NCBI RefSeq assembly: GCF_000684975.1
Contig: NZ_BAXZ01000016.1
Coordinates: 1 to 64,000, forward strand
Source: Paraburkholderia acidipaludis NBRC 101816
GTDB lineage: Bacteria; Pseudomonadota; Gammaproteobacteria; Burkholderiales; Burkholderiaceae
Direction: 5' to 3'
Length of the DNA: 64,000 nucleotides
The position numbers were made by a program, and so were the translations under genes. The notes under the pieces are model-generated. The model had not been told where the DNA came from and made no database searches. It saw nothing but the letters and a program-made list of their open reading frames with translations. The first letter of the stretch is position 1. The number at the start of each line of letters is the position of its first letter. This document shows, piece after piece, positions 28,704 to 37,088 of the stretch.

Positions 28704-28711
28704 GACCGGTC
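28704..28711. promoter_or_regulatory. Putative NemR operator
   Basis: A perfect 8-bp palindrome GACCGGTC, flanked by imperfect symmetry (AATAT on the left, GTCTT on the right), sits 13 bp upstream of the nemR start. NemR boxes described in E. coli have GACC and GGTC half-sites, so the match in sequence and position supports an autoregulatory operator. Confidence 0.6.
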
Positions 28712-28875
28712 GTCTTAAAAGTCAAACCTCGCCGCGGCGGCAGATGGTGACTCCGATGGGTGCACGCTGAATTGTCGACAAGACGAATATTCCCAAAGCC
28801 GCGCAAACCGGTAATCTGCGAGGTTTCGGTGAACGAAAAATGTCTCGCTGCCTGAATGCAACATTCGGATCCTCC

Positions 28876-29445
28876 ATGACTGAACCTCGTCTGACATTCC
28901 TTGACCAGCATGAATGGGAAAACTGGTTGACGCAAAACGGCGATACCTCGCCCGGGATATGGCTGCGTCTTGCCAAAAAGGGCGCCGGGCAGCCAACCTT
29001 GACTTACGAACAGGCACTGGAAAGTGCTCTTTGTCATGGCTGGATCGACGGTCAAAAGCAGACTGAAAGTGAGGAATACTGGTTGCAACGCTTCACTCGA
29101 CGCTCCGCAAAAAGTATCTGGTCCAGGCTCAACAAAGACCGGGCCGAAGCGCTGATCGCCGCAGGCAGAATGCTTCCTTCGGGCATGCGAGAAATCGGGA
29201 AAGCCAAAGAGGATGGCCGTTGGGAGGCTGCCTATGCATCGGCCAGCAACTCGGTCGTGCCGGACGACCTGCGGGCCGCACTGGACGCCAATCCCAAGGC
29301 CGGCGCGTTCTTTGCGACGCTGAACGGCCGAAACCGTTACGCCATCCTGTTTCGGATACAGAATGCCAAAAAGCCCGCAACACGGGTGCGCAAGATCGAG
29401 GAGTTCATCGGCATGCTGAATCGCGGCGAAACCATTTATCCCTAG
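28876..29445 (+). CDS. YdeI/OmpD-associated family protein
   Basis: A 189-aa protein of the YdeI/OmpD-associated family, with WLRLAKKGAGQPTLTYEQAL, ALCHGWIDGQKQ and the C-terminal RIQNAKKPATRVRKIEEFI all typical. The family is cytoplasmic, small and of unclear function; it has been linked to stress or peptide resistance. ATG 28876 gives the usual N-terminus; ATG 28840 (with GGTGAA upstream) would add 12 residues and cannot be excluded. It is the first gene of a segment whose base composition is visibly lower in GC than the flanks. Confidence 0.85.
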   Translation: MTEPRLTFLDQHEWENWLTQNGDTSPGIWLRLAKKGAGQPTLTYEQALESALCHGWIDGQKQTESEEYWLQRFTRRSAKSIWSRLNKDRAEALIAAGRMLPSGMREIGKAKEDGRWEAAYASASNSVVPDDLRAALDANPKAGAFFATLNGRNRYAILFRIQNAKKPATRVRKIEEFIGMLNRGETIYP

Positions 29446-29905
29446 ACCAGCGCGTTCGACAGCCGACGAAAGTCGCCGGACGATGCCGCGCTTGAGGCGG
29501 ACAACCCGTTGCGCTCTCCACGTCTCGGCGCCGGCGAGCGCCGATTAATGCTGGCTTATGGTTTATTTATTTCTTTGGCCGCGATTCGCGTGTGACCGGT
29601 CGTTGCGAAAATCCGGCTGAGCGTCGGATTCCGGCTGGCAAGCGCCGTCTCGAAATTTTGCAAAAGCGCTCAGCAGAACTCATGCCAGCCTCACTTGCTT
29701 CCGGCCACTCCGACGTGCAGAATGAATCTACCGAAATCGTTTTTTGCAGGAAATCTGGTGCTGGACACGCATCCCGTTCTCAATGGGTTTGATGCATTAA
29801 GGATTTCATGCGATCCAGGTGGGCTGCGTTAGGCGAAAAAAGCGTTGCAAAGTGCCATAAAGTGGTCGCCCATAACACATTTGATCTTCAGTCAAAGGAG
29901 TGGCT
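29446..29905. other. 460-bp intergenic region before the TIR-like gene
   Basis: Low-GC DNA with no recognisable gene. A short GC hairpin (arms 29526-29531 and 29538-29543) could end the YdeI transcript. The remainder should hold the promoter of the TIR-like gene. Confidence 0.5.
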
Positions 29906-30790
29906 GTGAAACCTCGTCTTTTTATCGGTTCGTCTAGCGAAAGTCTCGGTCTCGCGTATGCGGTACACGAAAATCTCAAGCGTGACGCTGAGTGCACGCC
30001 TTGGAGCGAAGGAGTCTTTGAACCAAACAAATACACTCTCGAGTCGATATTTCAGGCCCTCGACAAATCTGACTTCGGCTTATTTGTCTTCGCGGCCGAC
30101 GACGTCGTTCGAATGCGCAGCGTCGACTATGTCGCCGTTCGAGATAACGTTCTGTTCGAGCTTGGGATGTTTGTCGGCCGATTGGGAAGAGAGCGAACCT
30201 TCTTCCTGCTTCCCGAAAATCAGCGAGATTTTCGGCTACCTTCAGATCTACTGGGATTGACACCGCTGATCTACGAATCCGAGAGACAAGATCAGAACTG
30301 GACGGCAGCAGTCGGCCCGGCGTGCCACCAAATTCGACTTGCCATGAAACGCTTGCCGAACGGCGACACAAATTCAGGCGTTACATCCGCGGATGCATCG
30401 AGCCCACTCTCCCTGGGAGATGAGGCCCGTCGAGCAATTCAGATTCATACGTTCTCGGGCACTGACAAGAAGCTGCAAGAGAGTCGAATTGAACTGGCAA
30501 CAACTATCGCATCTGTCGCCGCGCGTGGTATCAGTCTGGCTGATGCCGAGACCATTTGGGCTCTTGGCAACAATATGCACAACGAGGCACTACGATATAA
30601 GGGTCGCCCTGATCTGGCGCCATTACACATCGAAGAAGCGGACGCGTTCAATCGTTTTTTGTCCGGGAAAATTTTATCTGCCTCAAAAGATGAAGGTAAA
30701 TCCAAGGCGATTCACTACTTGGGTGTCCATCACCACAACATGGTTTCGATGATTTCGCACAACGCCCGACTTCACAGCAAAGATGTCTGA
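29906..30790 (+). CDS. TIR-like (CAP12/Pycsar-type) nucleotide-binding protein with unknown C-terminal domain
   Basis: A 294-aa protein. Residues 3-150 match the predicted nucleotide-binding TIR-like domain (PF10137) used as effector in CBASS (Cap12) and Pycsar systems: FIGSSSE (6-12), the DFGLFVFAADD strand, and RDNVLFELGMFVGRLGRER (79-97), where Glu85 is in the position of the catalytic glutamate of NAD-cleaving TIRs. Residues 172-294 form a separate helical domain ending in a His-rich patch (GVHHHNMVSMISH) that I cannot assign. GTG 29906 is chosen because AAAGGAG ends five bases upstream. No cyclase or STING gene is adjacent; it stands alone in low-GC DNA, which suggests horizontal acquisition. 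Confidence 0.82.
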   Translation: MKPRLFIGSSSESLGLAYAVHENLKRDAECTPWSEGVFEPNKYTLESIFQALDKSDFGLFVFAADDVVRMRSVDYVAVRDNVLFELGMFVGRLGRERTFFLLPENQRDFRLPSDLLGLTPLIYESERQDQNWTAAVGPACHQIRLAMKRLPNGDTNSGVTSADASSPLSLGDEARRAIQIHTFSGTDKKLQESRIELATTIASVAARGISLADAETIWALGNNMHNEALRYKGRPDLAPLHIEEADAFNRFLSGKILSASKDEGKSKAIHYLGVHHHNMVSMISHNARLHSKDV

Positions 30791-30859
30791 CCTTCTTGGC
30801 TAACCGGACGGCGAACGGCATGCGGTCCGTCAGTCTTGATGAAAGCGTGATGCTCTCAG

Positions 30860-32275
30860 CTATCGATCGATTGATACGCTATCGATCGTCGATTCGCTTA
30901 CCCCGTAGTCCTTGGACTCCTCGTGCGAAATGAAGAGGTAGCCGAGTGATTCGAGATAGTAATATCTGATTGAATCTCCGGGCTGAGTACAGTCAAGTGA
31001 TGTGGCTCGACCAATCAACTGACTATTCAATCTAGTGGCATCGATACTCGCCCCGACATGACAATTCATTTCATGCGTAAGCGGCTTGTTTTCACCAGGC
31101 ACACCCATGCTCTGCGTCGAGAACGAAATTTCACCGCCTTCTTTCCATTCTCTGGTTTTGACTGTCAACGATTTCAAGACATATACGGTCCTATTCTCAG
31201 AACGACTTGAATTGATTTTGAACTTTATTTGAACCAGTCCAAGCATGTCCCGATCGAGGGAGAATTCTGGACTGTAGATCTCCCGGATACGTTCAGCGTT
31301 GTCGGTGCTCGGCCGTATGACAATCACCATTTGACCAGTGGGTAATTTACTGCTTTTCGACGTTATGACGATCCGTGCGGTCTTGAACGCCGCGAGTTTG
31401 GGAAGAATGGACGAGAATGACTGGACAGCAGCCATCACATCTGCCTCAACCGCTATTTGGTCGATATCAGGATCATCGGAGAGGGGTGCCTTCGTTCTCA
31501 GTGTGTCTCCACCAATACCGCTATACGTTTCTCCATCGATAGAATTTCCGCATGCCACTTTCCTGATCGCTACTTCATAGTCATCGGACGAATCGATAGG
31601 CGTCTCGGCGGCGTCGCGGGCAATCATGTTGTCGGTCACCGCGCCGTCTGCTGTAAAGTCGTACCCGACAGAGATACGAAAGCGGTTAGCTTTGCAGTTC
31701 ACCGTGACGAATTCGCGCTTTGAATCATAAGGTGCGTCGTAAGGAGGATCAAATTGATAGTCAGGATAGTCGTACCTTGTCCAGAACGACGTGTATTCCC
31801 CCGAGCGGCTGATGCTACGCGAATCGATCTGTATCAGTTTGTTGCCGCCGGAACGCCCGATATTGACGAGACGCTCTGGCCGATTTGGCAAGGCACATGC
31901 CCATTGGAGCAGCGCCTCGCCGTAACGAGTCGTAGACGCAGGCACAAATCGCGTGGCCGCATAGTGTCCAAGCGTCTTCCCATATGCCCGCACAGAAGGT
32001 TGGTCGCCTACAAATACGTCAGCCCATGCCATGCGAATGGCGTGTTGCGGGCAGTCGAACTGAATAGGCGTTTCGTACTTTTCTGGCCCTTGGGGCGTCT
32101 CCATCGTGCCGCGCACGACCAGGTACATGTTGGTTCCAATCCTGTGTGCGGAATCGACGAGATAGTCGAGATCAGCTTTTGCGGGAATCGGCTGCCAAAC
32201 CTCATCCGCGACGGCAGGGTGCGTGAAAGCAATACAAGCCGCAAGTGTTCCTAGGGTCAGTAGTTGAAGACGCAT
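30860..32275 (-). CDS. Secreted protein with adhesin-E-like repeats (hypothetical)
   Basis: A 471-aa exported protein: signal peptide of about 24 residues (LTLGTLAACIAFTHPAVADE, cleavage after AVA). The mature part seems to hold two related beta-rich units, each with a single Cys near the end (IQFDCPQHAIRMAW and VTVNCKANRFRISV), reminiscent of surface-adhesin protein E domains, then a C-terminal region of unknown type. ATG 32275 is preferred over GTG 32287 because it starts the hydrophobic leader directly. Lower GC than the flanks. It faces away from the TIR-like gene, with stops 69 bp apart, so it is not in the same transcript. Confidence 0.7.
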   Translation of the reverse strand: MRLQLLTLGTLAACIAFTHPAVADEVWQPIPAKADLDYLVDSAHRIGTNMYLVVRGTMETPQGPEKYETPIQFDCPQHAIRMAWADVFVGDQPSVRAYGKTLGHYAATRFVPASTTRYGEALLQWACALPNRPERLVNIGRSGGNKLIQIDSRSISRSGEYTSFWTRYDYPDYQFDPPYDAPYDSKREFVTVNCKANRFRISVGYDFTADGAVTDNMIARDAAETPIDSSDDYEVAIRKVACGNSIDGETYSGIGGDTLRTKAPLSDDPDIDQIAVEADVMAAVQSFSSILPKLAAFKTARIVITSKSSKLPTGQMVIVIRPSTDNAERIREIYSPEFSLDRDMLGLVQIKFKINSSRSENRTVYVLKSLTVKTREWKEGGEISFSTQSMGVPGENKPLTHEMNCHVGASIDATRLNSQLIGRATSLDCTQPGDSIRYYYLESLGYLFISHEESKDYGVSESTIDSVSIDR

Positions 32276-32626
32276 CGATTCAGGCACGAAATGGAATGCC
32301 GGTTTAACGGCATACGCGGAGCTTGTCTTGAACTATCTATTGTCGAGCGTCGAAGCGTGCAAACCCAAAGAGCGGCAGACACAAAAATTCCGCGAACTTT
32401 CAGGTCTTACGCCGTGTATAGAGCTGACCGTCCGCTCTCTGTACAATCACTGACCATTGAGTGTCCAGACCAGGCTTGCAATGACTGGCGCTTCCTGGCG
32501 CCGGCTGCCGCCCGACGATCGAGCGCGACGACCGTATCGAGCGGACGCGGGATGCAAAGGGCATAAGCGCCCCAAAGAAGACGCGCACAATTTCCAATAG
32601 TGGTCATTCAAATCGAGTGCACGCAA
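32276..32626. other. 351-bp intergenic region in low-GC segment
   Basis: Between two same-strand hypothetical genes. I see short open frames without ribosome-binding sites or family resemblance and treat the stretch as non-coding, including the promoter of the secreted protein. Confidence 0.5.
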
Positions 32627-33688
32627 TCAAGGTCGAACAATCCGGTCAACTGAAGTGATGCGAATGCCGAGCTGATTTTTTTGCTCGCCAACTCGTACTT
32701 CGGTTATCCCATTCCAGTATTCGAGCGAATGAGGATCACAGTATTTAATTGAATGGCCAAGTGAAGGTTCCTCAATGAGGATGAATCGGTGGCATCCTTT
32801 TCCGGTTGTCGTTCTGGTCAGATGCAAAGGGACACCGAACGTTATCTGCGTATTTTCCGTAATGCGCATCTCACCCGCTTGAGCAAAGTGACCAACAATT
32901 GCTCCACCGCCGAGAATCAAAAGCATTGCGACTAATACCTCGGCCGTCCAGATTCCCAAACCTCGACGCACACCTGCCCTGATTAGCGCCGCCCATCGAA
33001 TGCCAGCACCTACGACCATAAGGCCAGAGAAAATAAGGATTGAAATTTTAGCCCACGATCCGAATGGGGCATTTGTATCCAGGTATATGCCATCACCACC
33101 GACAACCACACCTGACATGGCAACGACAATCATGAAAATAAAGTAGCAACTTCCCCAATCAATACTGAACTTCACCTTGCCCGATTCGAATGGATCTGCT
33201 GTTCCCTGAATCCGATCACGACTCCATCTATTGATTTGAGCCGCAACACCCATTGTCGAGCCTTCTGTAACACCTCCGGGCAACCGTATTGTCGCTGAGC
33301 CATATCGGAAATCGATCCAATAGCTAGGCGCTGTGGTGCGTCCTGTCTTGCTGGCAAACACCGTCGCCCGACCCGGAAATTTCCACGTAGCAATACCCGC
33401 ACTGACCATGCCATCGGTATTTATGGTGATTGGAGACTTGGCAGTCCCGCTTCGCAGTACGAGGGCAATAAGCCACGCACTGCCGAACAGACACATCGGG
33501 ATCAGCAGCCAGTCATTGTCCGAGAATATTGATGTGGGGCTCCGATATAGGAGGTAGTAGCACATGGCCAGCGCGATCAGGCATATAGCTAGTAACGCAG
33601 TTGATTCGAGGCGGCTGGAAGTGCTGTAGGAAATGATGAGCTCGCTCGGCTCTTCGGAAACTTGGATGGAGCTCGAATCTTTGTTCAT
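32627..33688 (-). CDS. Hypothetical inner-membrane protein
   Basis: A 353-aa protein with about five hydrophobic segments: near 30-50, 60-78, 177-197, 208-230 and 243-266. Between the second and third is a ~95-residue beta-rich soluble part, and after the last a ~85-residue soluble tail. I recognise no family. AAGGAGG lies upstream with somewhat long spacing to ATG 33688. Codon use follows the low-GC segment. It is upstream of the secreted protein in the same orientation; a shared function is possible but not shown. Confidence 0.65.
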   Translation of the reverse strand: MNKDSSSIQVSEEPSELIISYSTSSRLESTALLAICLIALAMCYYLLYRSPTSIFSDNDWLLIPMCLFGSAWLIALVLRSGTAKSPITINTDGMVSAGIATWKFPGRATVFASKTGRTTAPSYWIDFRYGSATIRLPGGVTEGSTMGVAAQINRWSRDRIQGTADPFESGKVKFSIDWGSCYFIFMIVVAMSGVVVGGDGIYLDTNAPFGSWAKISILIFSGLMVVGAGIRWAALIRAGVRRGLGIWTAEVLVAMLLILGGGAIVGHFAQAGEMRITENTQITFGVPLHLTRTTTGKGCHRFILIEEPSLGHSIKYCDPHSLEYWNGITEVRVGEQKNQLGIRITSVDRIVRP

Positions 33689-33855
33689 TGTTGGTGCGCC
33701 CCTCCTTATTTATCATGGTCCAGCCTCGTAGGATGCCCAGCCCACATAGCAGCCTGCGGTATTTCACCCGATTGTCAACGATTCGCGCCGGTTTGTCGAA
33801 CGATCGGTTGTGTCCGGCAAGCGACCGCTCGCCGCGGCAAGCCGCACCCCCAACA

Positions 33856-34389
33856 TCAAACAACCGAGTCTGCCGGCTGCAGCATCAAGAGAGCAAGCAA
33901 TCGCGCGACTTCCCCGCGCATTTCGCGGCGATCCACGATCATATCGATCGCCCCGCGCTGCAGGAGAAACTCAGGGCGTTGATAACCTTCGGGCAACGTC
34001 TCTCGCACCGTTTGCTCGATTACCCGCTCGCCCGTGAACGCGATAAGGGCTGTCGGCTCGGCGATCACCACATCACCGAGAAACGCGAAGCTTGCCGATA
34101 CGCCGCCCTTCGTCGGGTTGGTGAGTAGGGATACGAAAGGAAGCCCCGCATCGGCCAGTCGCGTCAACATGGCCGTCGTCTTGGCCATCTGCATCAGGGA
34201 ATACACGCTTTCTTGCATCCGGGCCCCGCCAGAAGCAGCAATGCAAATAAACGGTGTTCGCTGCTCGAGCGCGGCTCTTGCGCCGCGCTCGAAACGTTCG
34301 CCGACAGCGGAGCCCATCGAGCCGGCCATAAACGCGAAGTCGAAGCACGCCACCACCACCACAGGCACCGAGTGGACGGCACCTCCAGC
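33856..34389 (-). pseudogene. Acetyl-CoA carboxylase carboxyltransferase beta (accD-like), 5'-truncated
   Basis: About 170 codons match the C-terminal 60% of AccD: VACFDFAFMAGSMGSAVGER, ASGGARMQESVYSLMQMAK, NPTKGGVSASFAFLGDVVIA and the C-terminal LLALLMLQPAD. AccD is normally ~290 aa with an N-terminal Zn-ribbon; that part and the first ~100 residues are missing. The homology begins a few codons inside from a GTG at 34368 and directly abuts the stop codon of the upstream gene (34394). Without the Zn-ribbon half it is unlikely to function. It is probably a relic of a second accD copy; it could still be translated. Confidence 0.7.
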
Positions 34390-34393
34390 ATCG

Positions 34394-34918
34394 CTACAGG
34401 ATGGCTTTGCGGTCTGCGATCACTGCGCGCAGCGTTTCGATCCGCGCGGCAATTGTCGCGCAATCTGCACCGTTGCGCGCGCACTCGCGTAATTGCAGCG
34501 CCTCGCTTGCCATGGCCTCATCGGCGGCGATCAGGCGCGGGAGAAATTCCCGTTCGGCGCGGTGCCGCAGCCAGGTCGTGTCGTTCTCGGGAACAGGCAG
34601 ATGCCGGATGAGGGCTTCAGCCGCCTCGATATCGCGGCCGATCACCTCCAGCTCCGTGATCTGCGCACGCTCTGCGGCGCCCGGAAACGGCACGTCGCGG
34701 CTGGGCGTCGGGATCGCGCGGCGAATGGCCGTCGCACGACTGGCCAGCGCCGCGCGCGCTTCGCCCAGCAAGCTGCACACACCGTTGCGGACCAGTTGGT
34801 CGTCGGCCCGATCCTTGTTTTCCTGCCGGTAAGCGTTGTAGCCCCAACCGGTGTAGAGATTGACCAGTAGCGCCTTGAGTGCGCCGGCGTTGTCGATGGG
34901 ATTCGGTGTCACGGGCAT
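34394..34918 (-). CDS. Conserved hypothetical protein, partner of the SPFH gene
   Basis: A 174-aa soluble, mostly helical protein starting MPVTPNPIDN at ATG 34918. It contains about six cysteines and charged helices, no signal peptide or membrane segment, and no motif I recognise. It follows the SPFH gene by 57 bp on the same strand, so it is probably co-transcribed and acts with it. Directly downstream lies the truncated accD-like sequence, whose junction is right at this stop codon; the extreme C-terminus of this protein might therefore have been altered by the rearrangement. Confidence 0.65.
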   Translation of the reverse strand: MPVTPNPIDNAGALKALLVNLYTGWGYNAYRQENKDRADDQLVRNGVCSLLGEARAALASRATAIRRAIPTPSRDVPFPGAAERAQITELEVIGRDIEAAEALIRHLPVPENDTTWLRHRAEREFLPRLIAADEAMASEALQLRECARNGADCATIAARIETLRAVIADRKAIL

Positions 34919-34975
34919 GGTTCGTCCGGTCCGTCGCAAGTGAAGCGGACCGGCCGGCCCGCCGCGGTGGAGAGA

Positions 34976-35827
34976 TTACTTCGGCAGGCCGCCAAGCGCG
35001 CCCGCGTCGAACGTGCCCAGTGTACCGCCGCCGATCTGGAACGGCAGGCCCGCCGCCGCATTCGGCGCGGAAATGAGGCCCTTGTCCGCCATCTTCAACG
35101 CAAGGTACATGCGCGCGGCCTCGACCTCGGTCATCCCAAAGGCGCGCAGCGAGATCAGTTCGCGCATGCGGGCGTCCTGCGGCATGATCAGCACCTTCAC
35201 ATCGTTCAGATGCACGCCGTAGATGCCGAGAAATTCGCTCAGGTGCCCCTTTGCGAGCTCGATGATGTCGTGAATACGCTCGTTGACCTGCTCCATCGGC
35301 GTGACCTGCACGATCTGGTTGATTGCCTGCTCGATCACGGGCCCGGCATACGCGGTCAGCTCCGCGATCGGAATGCGTTCGCCGGCGAACGGCATGTGCG
35401 TGATGAGCTTGACCGCGTCGTCTTTCGTGTCGACGTGGACGTAATAGTCGACGGTATATTCCATGACCGCCATCTCTTTCGAGGTGGCAATGCCCCTGTT
35501 CTGCGCGAGCAGCTTGCTGCGCTGGACGTAGATGGTTTCGTACTGCCACGGCGAGCTGCCGCTGAAGAAGCCCTGCACGATATTGCCGAGGATCGGCTTG
35601 TCCGGCGTGATGACCTGATGCTGGCCCGTCTCGTAGACGTCGAGCACCGCGCCTCGGCTTTTCAGCACACAGAAGTGATTCGACTCCACCGTCAGCAGGG
35701 AGCCGGACACGATACTGCTGTCCGGGTACTTCCAGGCCAGCGTGTCCAGACCCATCACGTCGCGCCCCTGATTGTCGAGCGTGCTGATGACCTGGCGCTG
35801 CAGGCCGCTGCCTTGTCCGAATGCCAT
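34976..35827 (-). CDS. SPFH-domain protein (virion-core-protein-like group)
   Basis: A 283-aa protein with an SPFH/Band-7-type domain (about 40-225: LTVESNHFCVLKSRGAVLDV, then QVTPMEQVNERIHDIIELAK and LGIYGVHLNDVKVLIMPQD) and a Gly-rich C-terminus. It has no N-terminal membrane segment, so it belongs to the soluble SPFH group often labelled virion core protein and found near TerD or PspA-like stress genes. These form oligomeric scaffolds at membranes. Just upstream are three direct repeats in helical phase (see separate entry), suggesting tight transcriptional control. Confidence 0.85.
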   Translation of the reverse strand: MAFGQGSGLQRQVISTLDNQGRDVMGLDTLAWKYPDSSIVSGSLLTVESNHFCVLKSRGAVLDVYETGQHQVITPDKPILGNIVQGFFSGSSPWQYETIYVQRSKLLAQNRGIATSKEMAVMEYTVDYYVHVDTKDDAVKLITHMPFAGERIPIAELTAYAGPVIEQAINQIVQVTPMEQVNERIHDIIELAKGHLSEFLGIYGVHLNDVKVLIMPQDARMRELISLRAFGMTEVEAARMYLALKMADKGLISAPNAAAGLPFQIGGGTLGTFDAGALGGLPK

Positions 35828-35841
35828 ATACGTTTTCCCTT

Positions 35842-35871
35842 CCGGTTAGGTTCCCGTTAGAAACCGGTTAG
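35842..35871. repeat. Three phased 8-bp direct repeats upstream of the SPFH gene
   Basis: CCGGTTAG at 35842-35849, CCCGTTAG at 35853-35860 and CCGGTTAG at 35864-35871, with exact 11-bp period (one helical turn). On the gene's strand they read CTAACCGG. They begin 15 bp upstream of the SPFH start codon. Phased direct repeats of this kind are typical targets of response regulators; they may also be a chance low-complexity run. Confidence 0.45.
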
Positions 35872-36096
35872 ATACCCGCGCATAGGCCGGCGAGTGTGGC
35901 CTTTACAGCGTTCTGTCCTTGACGGCTCGCGGGCGCTCAAGCCGCGCGAGGGGCGTTGGCCGCGATGGCAACAATACCAGTAACGGCGCTTTGGGCACGG
36001 ATCCGTGCACTCCGACACCCGCTCCGGGCGAAGCGTCGGGTATTCGAGCGCGGCGATCGTCCCGGGCGCTCGACAAATCACCCTGCAGCGCCTCGC

Positions 36097-36975
36097 TCAA
36101 TCCTTCGCCCACGCAGTAACCATGGCAAGGGCAAAATCGCGGTAAGACCGGGGCGGCCGCCCCAGCAACGTCGACAAGCGCTCGACCTGCGCGGTCGAAG
36201 CCACGGCGCCGTCCTGCTGGTATCTCTGCATCATCAGGCGCATGTCGTACGCCAGCCACGCCGGCGCGGCCGATTTCAATCGCTGCTCGAGAATGTCGAG
36301 ATCGCTACCGCCGTAGCGAACCGGACGCTTGAGGGCGTCAGTCCATATGCTCACAACGGACTCCGCCGTCAGCGCGTCCGGGCCGACCAGCTCGTATATT
36401 TCTCGCGGCAGCGGACCTGCGGCCAGTTCGCGCCGCAGCAACGCCCTGGCGGCAGCCTCTCCGATGTCGCGAACGTCCACCATGGAAATACCTTTGTCGC
36501 CAATCGGCATGCCGTAGATGCCGGGCCCCAGCAGGGCCTCTTTCAGCCGGACATCGTTCTGCATGAAGTACGCGGGACGAAGCACGGTGGCGGGCATGCC
36601 GCACTGTTCGATCATGCGCTCCACCGTGTATTTGCCCGCGAAGTGCGGCACGTCGACATACTCTGCACCCCTGAATACCGACAGATACACCACGCCCTTC
36701 ACACCCGATTCCCTTGCGACGCTCAAGGCCTGCAGCGCCTGAGTCAGTTCGTCTGCCGCGTTGGGCGCGAGCAGGAACAACGTGCCGATGCCCTGCATCG
36801 TTCGCCTTAACGAATCCAGATCGGACAAATCGCCTCTGATTGCCGTGATGCCGTCGGCAAACTGGGCTTTCTCGGGCGAACGCGTCAGCGCATGCACCTG
36901 CGCCCCACTGCCTCGCAGGTGTTCGAGGACTTGCTTGCCGACTACGCCCGTACTTCCAGTAACAAGAATTGCCAT
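36097..36975 (-). CDS. NmrA-like NAD(P)-binding oxidoreductase
   Basis: A 292-aa atypical SDR of the NmrA/HSCARG or QOR2-like group. The Rossmann motif GSTGVVG is at the extreme N-terminus (residues 7-13), and PATVLRPAYFMQND is the usual mid-domain strand. The classical Tyr-X3-Lys is not obvious, as expected for NmrA-like sensors or quinone reductases. ATG 36975 begins the Rossmann strand. It is divergent from a LysR gene 113 bp away and most likely that regulator's target. Confidence 0.87.
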   Translation of the reverse strand: MAILVTGSTGVVGKQVLEHLRGSGAQVHALTRSPEKAQFADGITAIRGDLSDLDSLRRTMQGIGTLFLLAPNAADELTQALQALSVARESGVKGVVYLSVFRGAEYVDVPHFAGKYTVERMIEQCGMPATVLRPAYFMQNDVRLKEALLGPGIYGMPIGDKGISMVDVRDIGEAAARALLRRELAAGPLPREIYELVGPDALTAESVVSIWTDALKRPVRYGGSDLDILEQRLKSAAPAWLAYDMRLMMQRYQQDGAVASTAQVERLSTLLGRPPRSYRDFALAMVTAWAKD

Positions 36976-37023
36976 GACTGTCTCTCTGACGAAAGGCCAA
37001 AAGCGGCCCGGTGAAGACAGATT

Positions 37024-37036
37024 ATTCGTTCCGAAT
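37024..37036. promoter_or_regulatory. Inverted repeat between divergent LysR and NmrA-like genes (site 1)
   Basis: ATTCG (37024-37028) and CGAAT (37032-37036) separated by TTC form a perfect 13-bp inverted repeat in the 113-bp divergent promoter region. It lies about 50 bp upstream of the reductase start and is a plausible LysR recognition site. Confidence 0.45.
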
Positions 37037-37057
37037 TTGATGCGATAGCCATAGAAT

Positions 37058-37074
37058 CGAGACATGTCGTCTCG
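37058..37074. promoter_or_regulatory. Inverted repeat near the LysR start (site 2)
   Basis: CGAGAC (37058-37063) and GTCTCG (37069-37074) flank ATGTC: a perfect 6+5+6 palindrome ending 14 bp before the LysR start codon at 37089. The position suits autorepression. Confidence 0.45.
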
Positions 37075-37088
37075 TGAATGGAACGATC

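Noticed and set aside
29592..29792. 66-codon frame upstream of the TIR-like gene
   Set aside because: Considered as a possible partner gene, but there is no ribosome-binding site, no domain, and it ends over 100 bp before the TIR-like start.
32264..32566. 100-codon plus-strand frame between the hypothetical genes
   Set aside because: No ribosome-binding site or similarity; overlaps the start of the secreted protein gene on the other strand.
29906..33688. Complete CBASS or Pycsar operon
   Set aside because: I looked for a CD-NTase or nucleotide cyclase, E1/E2/JAB and STING-like genes next to the TIR-like gene; the neighbours show none of their motifs and the next gene is on the opposite strand.
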